Assembly: GCF_014495845.1 (NCBI RefSeq)
Contig: NZ_CP061080.1
Location: 2,903,001-2,967,000, forward strand
Direction of reading: 5' to 3'
Origin: Aquibium microcysteis
GTDB taxonomy: Bacteria > Pseudomonadota > Alphaproteobacteria > Rhizobiales > Rhizobiaceae
DNA length: 64,000 bases
Shown here: in pieces, positions 37,858 through 47,580 of the stretch
How positions within the stretch are numbered: position 1 is the stretch's first letter
Layout: the number at the start of each line of letters is the position of its first letter
Translations under genes and position numbers: made by a program
Notes under the pieces: generated by a model
What the model was told of the DNA's origin: nothing
Database searches by the model: none
What the model saw: the letters and a program-made list of their open reading frames with translations, nothing else

Positions 37858-38928
37858 TCAGGCCGCCAGGTCCCCGCCCTCGGCGACCAGCACGATGCGG
37901 CCCTTGACCTGCCCGTTCTCAAGGCGATGAATGGCATCGTTCAACGCGCTCTTCGGAAGCACGGAAACAGGGATCGCGGGAAGCTGTCCGTTCCGCGCCA
38001 TGCGGACCACGTCGCGCAGGTCGTCGAGCGTGCCGGTGATGCTTCCACGAACCGTGAGTGACGCACCCGTGATGAGCGGCAGTGGCACACTCAACTCGCC
38101 GCCGTAGAGTCCGACCTGGACCATTTGCCCGCCTTTCCCGAGAAGATCGAAGGCGAGCGTCGCGGTTTGCGAACTGTTGACGAAATCGAGGACGGTGTCG
38201 ACCTTTCCGCCGAGCGCCTCGATAAGGTCTGCCGACGTCGTGCCTTCCGGTGTTGCGATGAACCGCGCTGCGCCGGCGGCGACGGCGACGGCGGCCCGGC
38301 TCGGATCCCGATCCAGCGCGATGACATTGCGATGGCCGAGCGCATGCAGCACCGAAATGGCGGTCAGGCCGACCCCGCCCGTCCCGATCGTGACGATCGC
38401 CTCGGTCGGGTCGAAAGGCTCGATCTTGCGGATGGCGCAGCGGACGGTCAGCCCGGCGCATGCCAGTGGAGCCGCCTGTTCGGGCGACAGGTCCCCGAGA
38501 GGCACGGCATAGCGTTCATGCGGAACCGCGACCCGCTCGGCGAAGCCGCCGTGGTTCCCGAAGCCCAGGCTGCGCGTGGGCTCGCGGCACATGTTGTCCG
38601 CCCCGGACAGGCAGGCCCTGCACCTGCCGCAGCCGAACCAGGGATAGACGATGACCTTCTCGCCGAGCCTGCGCCCGGTTACGGCCGTGCCCATGCCGAC
38701 GATCTCGCCGACGATCTCATGGCCCATCGCCACCGGGTTCTCGGGGCGGGGGCGCTGAACGACGCCGCGGCTGCCCATGTTGGATATGCCGCGCCAGCGG
38801 TGGAGGTCGGAATGGCACAGACCGCAATGGCTGACCTGGATGACCAGCCCTTCGGAGCCGGGATCGGGGTCAGGCACCTCCTCGCAACGCAGGGCAGCGC
38901 CGTGGTCATGGTTGAGCCAGGCTTTCAT
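37858..38928 (-). CDS. Zinc-dependent alcohol dehydrogenase (MDR family)
   Basis: The 356-residue medium-chain dehydrogenase has the catalytic zinc ligands Cys38 (CGLCHSDLH), His70-Glu71 (MGHE) and a later Cys (PLACAGLT). The structural zinc cysteines are Cys100, Cys103, Cys106 and Cys114. The nucleotide fold carries IVTIGTGGVGLTAI and ALDRDPSRA, where Asp indicates NAD+ preference. It is the last gene of the PotABCD-like operon and probably interconverts an alcohol and the aldehyde used by the adjacent aldehyde dehydrogenase. Confidence 0.92.
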   Translation of the reverse strand: MKAWLNHDHGAALRCEEVPDPDPGSEGLVIQVSHCGLCHSDLHRWRGISNMGSRGVVQRPRPENPVAMGHEIVGEIVGMGTAVTGRRLGEKVIVYPWFGCGRCRACLSGADNMCREPTRSLGFGNHGGFAERVAVPHERYAVPLGDLSPEQAAPLACAGLTVRCAIRKIEPFDPTEAIVTIGTGGVGLTAISVLHALGHRNVIALDRDPSRAAVAVAAGAARFIATPEGTTSADLIEALGGKVDTVLDFVNSSQTATLAFDLLGKGGQMVQVGLYGGELSVPLPLITGASLTVRGSITGTLDDLRDVVRMARNGQLPAIPVSVLPKSALNDAIHRLENGQVKGRIVLVAEGGDLAA

Positions 38929-38970
38929 GGTTCAGTGTCCTTGCAGAAAGAATGAGACGGATGCGAAGGC

Positions 38971-40413
38971 TCAGGCGCTCCAGCCGCCGACCGCCTTCAC
39001 CTCCAGGAAATCCTGCAGCCCCCAGACACCGGCCTCGCGACCGTTGCCCGACTGCTTCATGCCGCCGAAGGGCGCGCCGGGGCCTCGGGGGGTGCCGTTC
39101 AGTTCCACCATGCCGGAGCGCAGGGCCCGGGCGACGCGCCGGGCGCGGTCGGGATCTGCCGTCTGGACATAGTTCGAAAGGCCGAAGGACGTGTCGTTGG
39201 CGATGGCGATCGCCTCCTCCTCGGTATCGAAGGGAATGATCGTCAGAACGGGACCGAATATCTCCTCGCGCGCGATCGTCATGGCGTTGTTCGCATCGGC
39301 GAAGACGGTGGGCCGCACGTAGTAGCCCTTCTCGACGTCGTCCGGCAGGCCGACCCCACCGGCGACGAGACGGGCACCCTCGGCGATTCCGGTGCGAATG
39401 AGACCCTGGATCCTGTTCCACTGGGCGCGATTCACGACGGGACCGAGATGTGGGCCCTCGGCTGACGACGGCCCCACCGTGAGGCGTCCGGCGACCTCTG
39501 CCGCGATCCGGACGGCTTCTGGATACACGTCTCTCTGCACCAGCATGCGGCTCGGCGCATTGCAGGACTGGCCGGTGTTGTTCATCATCTGGCGGACACC
39601 GCGCTCGACGGCGCCCGGCTCGGCGTCGGCGAAGATCAGATTGGCACCCTTGCCGCCCAGTTCGAGGTGAACGCGCTTCAGCGTGTCCGCAGCCGCCTTG
39701 GATATCGCGATGCCCGCACGGGTCGAGCCGGTGAAGCTGACCATGTCCACGTCCGGATGGCGGCTGAGCATCGTCCCCGCCCCTGCACCGTCACCGTTGA
39801 TGAGGTTGAAGACCCCTTTTGGGAGCCCCGCCGCGTCGATGCATTCGGCCCAGAGCAGTGCGCTGAGGGGACTCTCCTCCGAGGGCTTGAGCACCATCGT
39901 GCAGCCCGCGAGCAGGGCGGCGATCGTCTTCAGCGAGATCTGGTTCAGAGGCCAGTTCCACGGGGTGATCAGTGCACAGACCCCGGCCGCCTCGTGGATG
40001 ATACGGGTCCCGTCATCCTGCGGAGAGAGCGGCGCTTCGAATGCGAAATCGCGCGCGGCCGCAAGAAACCCCTTGATATGCTTGATCGCGAGAGGAGCTT
40101 GAGCGCGGCGCGCCAGATCGATCGGCGCGCCCATTTCCAGGGACACCGCTCGGGCCACGTCCTCGATCCGAGCCTCGTAGGCCCTTAGAAACCGCTCCAC
40201 GGCAGCGATGCGCTCGCCAGGAGGCGTGACCATCCATGCAGGCAGCGCCGCCTTGGCGGCAGCCACGGCCCGGTCGACATCCGCGGGTCCCGCCATCGAT
40301 ATGACCGCACAGGGCATTTCGGTGCAAGGGTCGATCACCTGGACGTCCCGGCCGTCGACGGGATCCACCCAGGCGCCATCGATGTAGAACTGGCGACGCT
40401 CGATCATGTTCAT
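38971..40413 (-). CDS. Aldehyde dehydrogenase family protein
   Basis: The 480-residue NAD(P)-dependent enzyme shows TPWNWPLNQISLKTIAALLAG near residue 150, SFTGSTRAGIAISKAAA near 226, the general-base Glu in LELGGKGANLIF (Glu251) and the nucleophile in NNTGQSCNAPSRM (Cys284). EEIFGPVLTIIPF and FGGMKQSGNGREAG complete the pattern. It oxidises an aldehyde to the acid, probably the product of the alcohol dehydrogenase or of an amine-oxidising enzyme in the same block. No clear ribosome site; ATG codons at 40413 and 40407 are both possible. Confidence 0.94.
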   Translation of the reverse strand: MNMIERRQFYIDGAWVDPVDGRDVQVIDPCTEMPCAVISMAGPADVDRAVAAAKAALPAWMVTPPGERIAAVERFLRAYEARIEDVARAVSLEMGAPIDLARRAQAPLAIKHIKGFLAAARDFAFEAPLSPQDDGTRIIHEAAGVCALITPWNWPLNQISLKTIAALLAGCTMVLKPSEESPLSALLWAECIDAAGLPKGVFNLINGDGAGAGTMLSRHPDVDMVSFTGSTRAGIAISKAAADTLKRVHLELGGKGANLIFADAEPGAVERGVRQMMNNTGQSCNAPSRMLVQRDVYPEAVRIAAEVAGRLTVGPSSAEGPHLGPVVNRAQWNRIQGLIRTGIAEGARLVAGGVGLPDDVEKGYYVRPTVFADANNAMTIAREEIFGPVLTIIPFDTEEEAIAIANDTSFGLSNYVQTADPDRARRVARALRSGMVELNGTPRGPGAPFGGMKQSGNGREAGVWGLQDFLEVKAVGGWSA

Positions 40414-40442
40414 TCTCGAAGATGCTAGGCTGAGGTTGGCTC

Positions 40443-41237
40443 TCAGGCGCGGTTCTCGACGAAGAGACGGATGCCGATGAGCCGGTTGATGATGTAGACC
40501 ATCGCCAGCGTGAGCCCCATCAGGAGGGTCGAGACGGCGGCGATGGCCGGGCTGGCCGAGGCCTGGATGTCGGAGAGGATCTTGACGGGAAGCGTGGTCA
40601 TGTCGACCCCGATCAGGAAGACCGAGACCGTTACTTCGTCGAACGAGACGATGAAGCTGAAGAGGAATGCGCTGACGAGCGCCGGCCGGATCATCGGCAG
40701 CGTGATCTTGCGGAAGACGGTGATCGGATCGGCCCCGAGCGTCGCCGCAGCCTCCTCGACCGAGAGGTCGTGCTGGCGCAGTCCGTTCACGATCGGAGCG
40801 TAGACGAACGGCATGACCAGGATGAGGTGGGCGACGGCAAGCCCTGGGAAGCTGCCCCGCAGGCCGAGAACGAGGATGAGCGAGAACAGAGCCATGGCCA
40901 GGGCCGCGTGCGGCAGCAGGAGCGGCAGCTGGATCAGGAACTCGAGCAGGTTCTTGCCCGGAACCCTGCGACGCGTCGTGACGAGGGCGGCGAGGAAACA
41001 CACGAAGGTCGTCGCCGTGGCGGCCACGGTGGCCAGCGCGACGCTGACGAGGAAGGCGCGGCCCCAGGCCCAGGAGGTCAGCACCTCGACATACCACCGC
41101 AGCGACAGACCCTGCGGCGGGAACTCGAGATATCCCCGCGGCGTGACGGAGGCGACGACCACGACCAGGATAGGCGCCAGGATGAAAGCGAATGCCGCGG
41201 CGGCGAAGGCGGTGAGCACGGCTTGTGCGGGTTTCAT
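40443..41237 (-). CDS. ABC transporter permease (PotC-like)
   Basis: This is a 264-residue permease with six helices; the EAA loop is SVEEAAATLGADPITVFRKI. The C-terminal IINRLIGIRLFVENRA is as in PotC-type subunits. It lies ten bases after the companion permease. The group transports polyamines, iron or opine-like compounds. Confidence 0.9.
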   Translation of the reverse strand: MKPAQAVLTAFAAAAFAFILAPILVVVVASVTPRGYLEFPPQGLSLRWYVEVLTSWAWGRAFLVSVALATVAATATTFVCFLAALVTTRRRVPGKNLLEFLIQLPLLLPHAALAMALFSLILVLGLRGSFPGLAVAHLILVMPFVYAPIVNGLRQHDLSVEEAAATLGADPITVFRKITLPMIRPALVSAFLFSFIVSFDEVTVSVFLIGVDMTTLPVKILSDIQASASPAIAAVSTLLMGLTLAMVYIINRLIGIRLFVENRA

Positions 41238-41246
41238 CGAGCGTCC

Positions 41247-42077
41247 TCAGGTCCGCCGGCTCGGCAGTTTCCGCGTGGCCCACCGATCGACCAGCTGGAA
41301 GGGGATGACGGCGATCGCCGCCGAGCCGGTCAGAAGGATCGCCGCAGCCGAAGCCGCGGGGAAATTGTAGTAGACCAGCATCTGGTTGTAGATCATCGTT
41401 CCCAGCATGTTCTGCTGCTGCCCGCCGAGCAGGAGCGGCGTGACGATGGCGCCCAGGGAGAGAAGGTAGACGATGCTGGCCGCGGTGGCGACGCCGGGAA
41501 GCGACAGCGGCAGAACCACGCGAAGGAACACTTTCAGCGGCGAAGCCCCAAGCACCATCGCGGCCTCGAGCAGGGTCTTCTCGATCTTCACGTAGACCGC
41601 GAGGATCGCCAGGACCGCAAAGGGGATGAAGATGTGGACGAGTCCCACGATCACGCCCCCGTCGTTGAACATCAGCGGCAGAGGCCTGTCGATGATCCCG
41701 GCCGCCCTGAGCGCGGTGTTGACGAGGCCACGCGGCCCCAGGATCACCACCCAGCCATAGGTGCGCACCACGATCGACACCATCAACGGCATCAGGATCA
41801 GCACGAGGTAGATCACCTTCGGCCGCAGTGCCATGAACACGGCGAGCGGATAGGCGATGAGGAGACAGATCGCCGTCACTTCGAGCGCGATGCGGTGGGT
41901 ATACCAGAAGACCCGCATGGCCTCGGGCCTGCCCAGGAAGTCCGCCACGTTCGCGACGGAGGATCCCTCCACCCCGGTGAAGGCCTGCTGCACCAGCGTG
42001 CCGACACCGGTCAGCAGGCCGATCAGCAAGCCGATACAGGGCAGCAGCAGCAGCAGGGAGGCCCTACCAAAGCTCAT
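41247..42077 (-). CDS. ABC transporter permease (PotB-like)
   Basis: This is a 276-residue permease with an N-terminal anchor and a BPD_transp_1 domain. The EAA loop reads LLEAAMVLGASPLKVFLRVV. A periplasmic segment follows the first helix. It is placed between the binding-protein gene and the PotC-like gene. Confidence 0.9.
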   Translation of the reverse strand: MSFGRASLLLLLPCIGLLIGLLTGVGTLVQQAFTGVEGSSVANVADFLGRPEAMRVFWYTHRIALEVTAICLLIAYPLAVFMALRPKVIYLVLILMPLMVSIVVRTYGWVVILGPRGLVNTALRAAGIIDRPLPLMFNDGGVIVGLVHIFIPFAVLAILAVYVKIEKTLLEAAMVLGASPLKVFLRVVLPLSLPGVATAASIVYLLSLGAIVTPLLLGGQQQNMLGTMIYNQMLVYYNFPAASAAAILLTGSAAIAVIPFQLVDRWATRKLPSRRT

Positions 42078-42104
42078 GAGGAATCCTCGCGTTGTTCCCG
42101 CCGC

Positions 42105-43178
42105 TCAGCCCAGGGCCGCTTCGATCTTCTTGATGAGATCTTCGCGGGTGGACTCGATGTAGGCCCAGTCGGGATTGAAGGTCTTGGCGACGATCTCTTC
42201 GCGCGAGTAGCCGAGGCGCTGCACGAGGAGGTCCTCGTCGATCTTCGCGGTCGTGTTCAGCGGGATGTAGCCCGATGCCGCGAAGTTCCGCTCCTGCGGA
42301 GCCGCGGTGCCCGCGAAACGCGCGAACTCGAAAGCGGCTTCCATATGCGGAGCGTTCTTCGGGATCACGAACACGTAGGGGATCATGAGGGCCCCTTCCT
42401 GCGGGATGTTGACCTCGACGTTGGTGGCGCCCTCCTCCTTCAGCGTCCAGACCTGGCTGGAGTAGTAGGCGGAGGCGACGGCATCGCCGCGCTGGAGCAA
42501 CTGCTGGTTCTGCGCCATGGAGGTGTAGGCCGTCAGGGCATTGTCGGAGACGGCCTTGTACTGCTGGATCCCGGTCTCCAGCTGCTTCTGGTCGCCGGTG
42601 AGCATGTGGGCGTACCAAGGCACGTCATAGAGCGAGGCGAAGACCGGCTTGGTCACCGTCACCTGCCCCTTCCACTTCGGGTCGGCCAGTGCCTTCCACG
42701 AGGTGAAGTCCTCCTTCTTCGAGAAGTCGGTATTGTAGCAGAGACCATAGAAGATGAACTGGATGGGGATGCCGGAGATGTGCTCGTCATCCAGCATCGG
42801 CAGCATGTTCTTCGGCACGTCCCTGAGCGCCGGGAAGTCCGCGAGCTTGAGCGTCTCGGTCACGCCCATCTTGTTGAGCTTCATCGCCCCGGAATAGGAG
42901 TGATAGGACGAATTGTAGATCGGCGCCGACGCGTTCGACATCACGGCCGTCTCGGTGGAGGGCACCTCGACGATCTTGAACGGGATGCCGGTCTCCTGGG
43001 TGAAGAGTTCGCCATAGGCCTTGCGGAAGGCGTTGGCCACGCCGCCGCCGAAGTTGCACTGGATGATTTCGCCCTTGCCCTGGGCATAGGACTGCCGGCC
43101 GATGACGAACGGCGCCGCGAGAGCGGCGGCACCCGTGGCGATCAGATGACGGCGGTTCAGTATCAGCTTGTCGGTCAC
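42105..43178 (-). CDS. ABC transporter substrate-binding protein (PotD-like)
   Basis: The 357-residue precursor has a twin-arginine-style leader (LILNRRHLIATGAAALAAPFVIG) ending near SYAQGKGE. The mature fold is the SBP_bac_8 / PotD type: FRKAYGELFTQETGIPFKIVEV, GLCYNTDF, WKALADPKWKGQVTV and NIPQEGALMIPYVFVIPKNAP. A GTG at 43178, six bases after GAGGGG, gives the proper leader; the longer frame from 43238 overlaps the ATPase gene and is rejected. Ligand may be a polyamine or amino-compound. Confidence 0.88.
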   Translation of the reverse strand: MTDKLILNRRHLIATGAAALAAPFVIGRQSYAQGKGEIIQCNFGGGVANAFRKAYGELFTQETGIPFKIVEVPSTETAVMSNASAPIYNSSYHSYSGAMKLNKMGVTETLKLADFPALRDVPKNMLPMLDDEHISGIPIQFIFYGLCYNTDFSKKEDFTSWKALADPKWKGQVTVTKPVFASLYDVPWYAHMLTGDQKQLETGIQQYKAVSDNALTAYTSMAQNQQLLQRGDAVASAYYSSQVWTLKEEGATNVEVNIPQEGALMIPYVFVIPKNAPHMEAAFEFARFAGTAAPQERNFAASGYIPLNTTAKIDEDLLVQRLGYSREEIVAKTFNPDWAYIESTREDLIKKIEAALG

Positions 43179-43218
43179 GAAAGGCCCCTCATTGGGTGTT
43201 GTAGAGTGGTGGTGGCGA

Positions 43219-44292
43219 TCAGGCAGCGGGCAGCGCAACGCAGCCGCCGTCCTCGAAGGTGATCTGCACGGCCTCTCCCGGGGCGAACCCGGGCTCCTGC
43301 GGGCCGTGCCGGGTGCGGACCTTGACGTCGCGCCCGGCCGCAGAAACGAGGTAGCGCGTTCCGCTGCCTATGAACGTTCGATCGGTCACGGTCCCGACAA
43401 GGCCGTCGGCAGCGCCGGGACGAGCGAGGTGCAGGTAATCCGGACGGAACATCACGTCGACCCTGTCGCCGGACTGGAAGCCGGCGCCGCGGGCAGTGAC
43501 CACCTGCCCCACCTCATCGATGCTCACCCGGGCCGTCCCGCCGCTCGCGTCGCTGACCCGACCGGGAAAGACGTTCGTCTCACCGACGAAGTTGGCGACG
43601 AAGAGCGAAGCGGGCGTGTCGTAGACATCCCGGGGCGACCCGAGTTGCTCGATCAGTCCGTGGTTCACCACGGCGATCCGATCGGACATGCTCATCGCCT
43701 CTTCCTGGTCGTGCGTAACGAAGATGAATGTGGTGCCGACCTGCTTCTGGATGCGCTTGAGCTCCTCCTGCATCTGCTGGCGAAGCTTCAGGTCGAGAGC
43801 AGAGAGCGGCTCGTCGAGCAGAAGGACGGACGGCTGCGTGACCAGGGACCGGGCGAGTGCGACGCGCTGCTTCTGCCCGCCCGACAGCTGGTGAATCAGC
43901 CTCTCCTCGTAGCCGGCCAGGCCGACCATCGCGAGCGCATCCCCAGCCTTGCGCCGTGCGGCGGCGCGGTCCTCCTTGCGAAGCAGAAGGCCGAACATCA
44001 CGTTCTCGCTGACGTCCATGTGCGGGAACAGCGCGAGGTTCTGCATCACCATGCCGATCGGACGCCGGTAGGTCGGCACCCTGGTGACGTCGCGCCCGTC
44101 GATCAGGATCCGCCCCGACGTGGGGTCCTCGAAACCCGCGACCATCCGCAGGATGGTGGTCTTGCCGCAGCCCGACGGACCGAGCAGCGTGAGAAACTCT
44201 CCACCGAGAATATGCAGGTCGACGCCTCGAACAGCCTCGACGTTGCCGTATCGTTTGACGGCGGCTTCTACCTGGACTTGACCCAAGGGCAT
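43219..44292 (-). CDS. ABC transporter ATP-binding protein (PotA-like)
   Basis: This is a 357-residue ATPase with Walker A GPSGCGKTT near residue 38, signature LSGGQKQRVALARSLV, Walker B VLLLDEPLSALDLKLR and switch His FVTHDQEEAMSMSDRI. The last form is usual for the PotA/FbpC type. A TOBE domain follows. It is the first gene of a six-gene operon down to 37858 and is divergent from the TetR gene at 44680. Confidence 0.92.
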   Translation of the reverse strand: MPLGQVQVEAAVKRYGNVEAVRGVDLHILGGEFLTLLGPSGCGKTTILRMVAGFEDPTSGRILIDGRDVTRVPTYRRPIGMVMQNLALFPHMDVSENVMFGLLLRKEDRAAARRKAGDALAMVGLAGYEERLIHQLSGGQKQRVALARSLVTQPSVLLLDEPLSALDLKLRQQMQEELKRIQKQVGTTFIFVTHDQEEAMSMSDRIAVVNHGLIEQLGSPRDVYDTPASLFVANFVGETNVFPGRVSDASGGTARVSIDEVGQVVTARGAGFQSGDRVDVMFRPDYLHLARPGAADGLVGTVTDRTFIGSGTRYLVSAAGRDVKVRTRHGPQEPGFAPGEAVQITFEDGGCVALPAA

Positions 44293-44339
44293 GCGGAGGC
44301 CGGCTTTCTCGCTTTCTGCGCTTCTCCGGTCAGCCTAAC

Positions 44340-44420
44340 CGCGCCCATCCGTTAGTCAAGGTCAAATATTTTGTTGCGGCAATATTTTTTAATGCGATAA
44401 AGTTTTTGCGCCGGTCGCCG
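44340..44420. promoter_or_regulatory. AT-rich divergent promoter region with dyads
   Basis: The region between the PotA-like operon and the TetR gene contains an AT-rich island with AATATT on both sides of TTGTTGCGGC, then GCAATATTTTTTAATGCGAT and GATAAAG. It is the likely promoter/operator for the operon at 44292. The rest of 44421-44679 shows no gene with a supportable start. Confidence 0.4.
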
Positions 44421-44679
44421 GTTCAGCCCGTCCGCGGCCCGTGTGGGGATTGGGCGCGCCGGCGCTCATTTCATTGGAATAAAGAACTTAGGTCCTATAC
44501 AGGTTGTGCCGTCGGTCGACCGCAGGCTGTTCCACGGAGGTCCCTGTGTCAGGCGGCCGTCCGTGGCTCGCGAGTGCACGGATTTCGCGATCGACCGATT
44601 CCGCAGCGAGGCCAGGTGCGGGCCTTAGCGCTTGCCCTTAGCGAGAGCCTGGCAGCCGATGACGAGGTTTGGAGACGAC

Positions 44680-45312
44680 ATGGAAAAGGCGGGCGCAAAT
44701 CTGGGACTGCGCGACCGGCAGCGGCTGCGCCGACACAGGGCGATCGTTTTCGCCGCCGCCGATCTGTTCACCGCGAAGGGCTTCGCGGAAACGACGATGG
44801 AGGATATCGCGGGCCTGGCAGAAGTCTCGCCGCCGACGATCTACAATTACTTCCGATCGAAGAGCGACATCCTCCTCGGGCTTCTCGAGATCAGCAAGGA
44901 GATGATGGACGAGGCCCTCGACCGCATCATCGAAGACCCCAGGGGCGATCCGATCGACGTCATATGCGAATTCGTCCGCATCGATCTGCAGGACGGCTTC
45001 GACTACCGTCAGAAGAACGTCTGGCGCATGATCTCGGCCGCCGCGCTCGAAGCACAGGACGAACGCCGCGCAGCCTATATCGAGGCCCAGTCGATCTTCA
45101 CGCGCAAGCTCGAGCGGCTCCTCCGGCAGATGCAACTGCGCGGCCACGTCGATCGCGACGTCGATGCGCTGACGGCCGCGCAGCTGCTGAACGCCATCAC
45201 CCGCGACTGTTTCCGCCTCTACATGATCATCGAGGACATGAGCATCGAGGACATGCACGCGCGGCTTCGCCTGCAGGTCGAACTGGTCTGGCGCGGCTTT
45301 CTCCGCAGCTAG
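44680..45312 (+). CDS. TetR-family transcriptional regulator
   Basis: The 210-residue protein has the helix-turn-helix AIVFAAADLFTAKGFAETTMEDIAGLAEVSPPTIYNYFRSKSDILLGLL. The ligand domain is not typed. The ATG at 44680 has GGAG five bases upstream; 44659 (ATG) and 44632 (TTG) are alternatives. It lies between two reverse-strand operons of the catabolic block, divergent from the transporter genes and convergent with the FAD oxidoreductase, and could control both. Confidence 0.9.
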   Translation: MEKAGANLGLRDRQRLRRHRAIVFAAADLFTAKGFAETTMEDIAGLAEVSPPTIYNYFRSKSDILLGLLEISKEMMDEALDRIIEDPRGDPIDVICEFVRIDLQDGFDYRQKNVWRMISAAALEAQDERRAAYIEAQSIFTRKLERLLRQMQLRGHVDRDVDALTAAQLLNAITRDCFRLYMIIEDMSIEDMHARLRLQVELVWRGFLRS

Positions 45313-45319
45313 GACCGCG

Positions 45320-46630
45320 TCAGACGCGCCGGTCGCGCAACCACTGCCGCGCCTTCGCCAGAGCGAGCGATGGGGCGACGCCCATCGGCCATGCGGGCTG
45401 CAACGCGATCGGCCGGATCGGGCTGACGGGAAAGGCCGGCACATGCGCCGCGCCGCTCAGCGTCGAGGCCAGCATCCGGGCCACTTCCTGTCCCATCACC
45501 GTGGCCATGGCGACGCCGCGACCATTGTAGCCGAGACAGGCGAAGCCCGCCGGCCCCAGCCGATGCACGTGCGGGTAGTGATCGGCAGTCAGGGCGAGCC
45601 GCCCGTTCCAGCCATATTCCCAGCCGACCGCCCCTATTCCCGGCCAGAGCCTTTCGGCCTGCGCGGCGAGCGAGGGGAATGCGCCGGGACCGCTCCGGTC
45701 CGCCATCGCGCCTCGACCGCCGAAGATCAGTCTCCCTGCGCTGTCGACCCGATAATAGGTGGTGATCGCGCCCGCCTCGAAGACCGATTCCCCGCCCGCC
45801 GCGATGCACGCGCGCAGGGCCGGCGGCAAAGGCTTCGACGCAAGGATGGCGCTGTAGACCGGAAGCAGCGAACGGGCGAGCCGGGGCACCAGGGGTCCGG
45901 AGTATCCATTGGTGGCGATCATGACCGCCCGGGCGACGACGGTGCCCTGCGGCGTCGAAAGCGTCCAGCGACCGCCGCTCTCCCCGATACCGTGAACGGG
46001 GGTGTCGCAGTAGATCCGCGCGCCGGCACGCTCGGCTGCGGCAGCGATCCCGAGAACATATTTCAGCGGGTTGAGCTGGCCGCCCTTCGGATCGCGAAGC
46101 CCACCGGTGTAGCGCGTGCTTCCGGTCACGGCGGCGGCTTCCTCGCGCGAGAGCATCCGATAGTCCACGCCCTCTGCCCGCGCATCGCGCGCGAGAGCAT
46201 GCAGATCGGCCAAAGTGCCCCGATCGACCGCCGCGCGAATCGTGCCGCCCCTGCGGATGTCGCAGGAAATGCCATGCTCTTCGACGAGTTCGAACACCGT
46301 ATCCGCAGCGTTCTGCGACATCCGCATCGCGCGTTCGCCCAGATCCGCCCGCACTCTTGTCGGCGCATGCTTCAGCCCGGGATTGATCTGGCCTCCATTG
46401 CGGCCGGACGCACCCCACCCCGGCGCATTGGCTTCGAGCACCGCGCAGTCGATGCCCGTGCCGGCCAGAGCCAGGGCGGCCGACAGGCCCGTGAAGCCTG
46501 CACCGACGACGGCGACGTCGACCTGCAGATCGTCGTCCAGCGGGACTCGCGGCGGCGGGACCAGCTGATGGGCATAGAGGCTGTCCGGACAGGCCTGCCC
46601 GCCTCGCGTCCTGACGCGATCGATCAGCAT
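45320..46630 (-). CDS. FAD-dependent oxidoreductase (DAO superfamily, PuuB-like)
   Basis: The 436-residue protein has an N-terminal Rossmann fold (VDVAVVGAGFTGLSAALALAGTG with a downstream acidic residue in AVLEAN), then GWGASGRNGGQINPGLKH. These are both typical of the glycine-oxidase / gamma-glutamylputrescine-oxidase group. The C-terminal flavin motif is FACLGYNGRGVAMATVMGQEVA. It should oxidise a primary or secondary amine to an aldehyde or imine, matching the PotABCD-like transporter and the aldehyde dehydrogenase. It lies two bases after the esterase gene. Confidence 0.9.
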   Translation of the reverse strand: MLIDRVRTRGGQACPDSLYAHQLVPPPRVPLDDDLQVDVAVVGAGFTGLSAALALAGTGIDCAVLEANAPGWGASGRNGGQINPGLKHAPTRVRADLGERAMRMSQNAADTVFELVEEHGISCDIRRGGTIRAAVDRGTLADLHALARDARAEGVDYRMLSREEAAAVTGSTRYTGGLRDPKGGQLNPLKYVLGIAAAAERAGARIYCDTPVHGIGESGGRWTLSTPQGTVVARAVMIATNGYSGPLVPRLARSLLPVYSAILASKPLPPALRACIAAGGESVFEAGAITTYYRVDSAGRLIFGGRGAMADRSGPGAFPSLAAQAERLWPGIGAVGWEYGWNGRLALTADHYPHVHRLGPAGFACLGYNGRGVAMATVMGQEVARMLASTLSGAAHVPAFPVSPIRPIALQPAWPMGVAPSLALAKARQWLRDRRV

Positions 46631-46632
46631 GG

Positions 46633-47580
46633 CTAGACCATGTGGCGGGCGAGGAAGTCGCAGATGAACCTGAATTCGGCTGCCGCCTGCGCTCCCGTGA
46701 AACGTGCCCGCATGAAGCCATGGATCATCCCCCGCGCGGTCCGCACGGTGACGTCGTTTCCGGCAAGAACCAGTCTGGCGGCATAGGCCCGCCCCGCGTC
46801 GCGGATCGGGTCGTATTCCGCCATGTGGACCAGGGTGGGTGGAAGGCCCGTCAGATCGTCGGCCAGCACGGGGAAGGCGACGGGATCGTCGAGCCACGGG
46901 CCGCCTGGAAACAGAAGCTCGCCGAACTCCGTGGTGCGGGCTGCGGTCAGACCGAAACCCGTCGCGAAGTCCACCATCGATCCCGCATCGGGGATCGGCC
47001 CCGCATTGGCGTAGATCACGGCCTGGGCGCGGATCTTCGGACCGCCCGCGAGCTTCGCCTTCTGGCAGAGGGAGGCGGCGAAACGCCCGCCCGCACTGTC
47101 GCCCCCGACCACGAGGCGGTCGGGGTCGATGCCAATCGATGCTCCCTGTTCCGCCGCCCAGACCAGCACCGACCAGCAATCGTCGAAGCCGGCCGGCCAG
47201 GGGTGTTCGGGCGTCAGGCGATAGTCGACGCTGATCACCGTCGCGCCGGTCTCCACCGCGAAACCCCAGGCGATCGAATCCGAACTGTCGAGATCGCCGA
47301 GCATGTAGCCGCCTCCATGCAGGTAGATCATGCAGGGCGTCACTGCGGCTGCCGCTTTCGGGCGGTAGATGCGGACCGGCACGTCCCCCTCCATGCCCGG
47401 CACGGTGGAGTCCGTGACGTCGAGCGTGTCGGGATGTGGCTCGGCCAGTCGGGCCGCATAGGCATTCCAGCTTTCGCGCTGGGCCTGCACGCTCTGACCG
47501 GGCGGCGTCGGACGGCGCGCATTCACCAGAACCATCATGTCCGGATGAAGGGGGAATCTCCGATCGTCGTCACCGGCCAT
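46633..47580 (-). CDS. Alpha/beta hydrolase, hormone-sensitive-lipase family
   Basis: The 315-residue esterase has the HSL oxyanion motif HGGGY at residues 88-92, the nucleophile elbow GDSAGG with Ser162, an acid Asp in AEYDPIRD and a His in GMIHGFM. Members hydrolyse short-chain esters or amides. The ATG at 47580 has GGAG seven bases upstream. It forms a two-gene operon with the FAD oxidoreductase. Confidence 0.92.
   Translation of the reverse strand: MAGDDDRRFPLHPDMMVLVNARRPTPPGQSVQAQRESWNAYAARLAEPHPDTLDVTDSTVPGMEGDVPVRIYRPKAAAAVTPCMIYLHGGGYMLGDLDSSDSIAWGFAVETGATVISVDYRLTPEHPWPAGFDDCWSVLVWAAEQGASIGIDPDRLVVGGDSAGGRFAASLCQKAKLAGGPKIRAQAVIYANAGPIPDAGSMVDFATGFGLTAARTTEFGELLFPGGPWLDDPVAFPVLADDLTGLPPTLVHMAEYDPIRDAGRAYAARLVLAGNDVTVRTARGMIHGFMRARFTGAQAAAEFRFICDFLARHMV

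Noticed and set aside
36554..44402. GCGATAA as a shared regulatory word (34.7, 36.55, 44.39 kb)
   Set aside because: A seven-base word is expected several times by chance in a window this size; only the dense cluster at 34.75-34.84 kb stands out.
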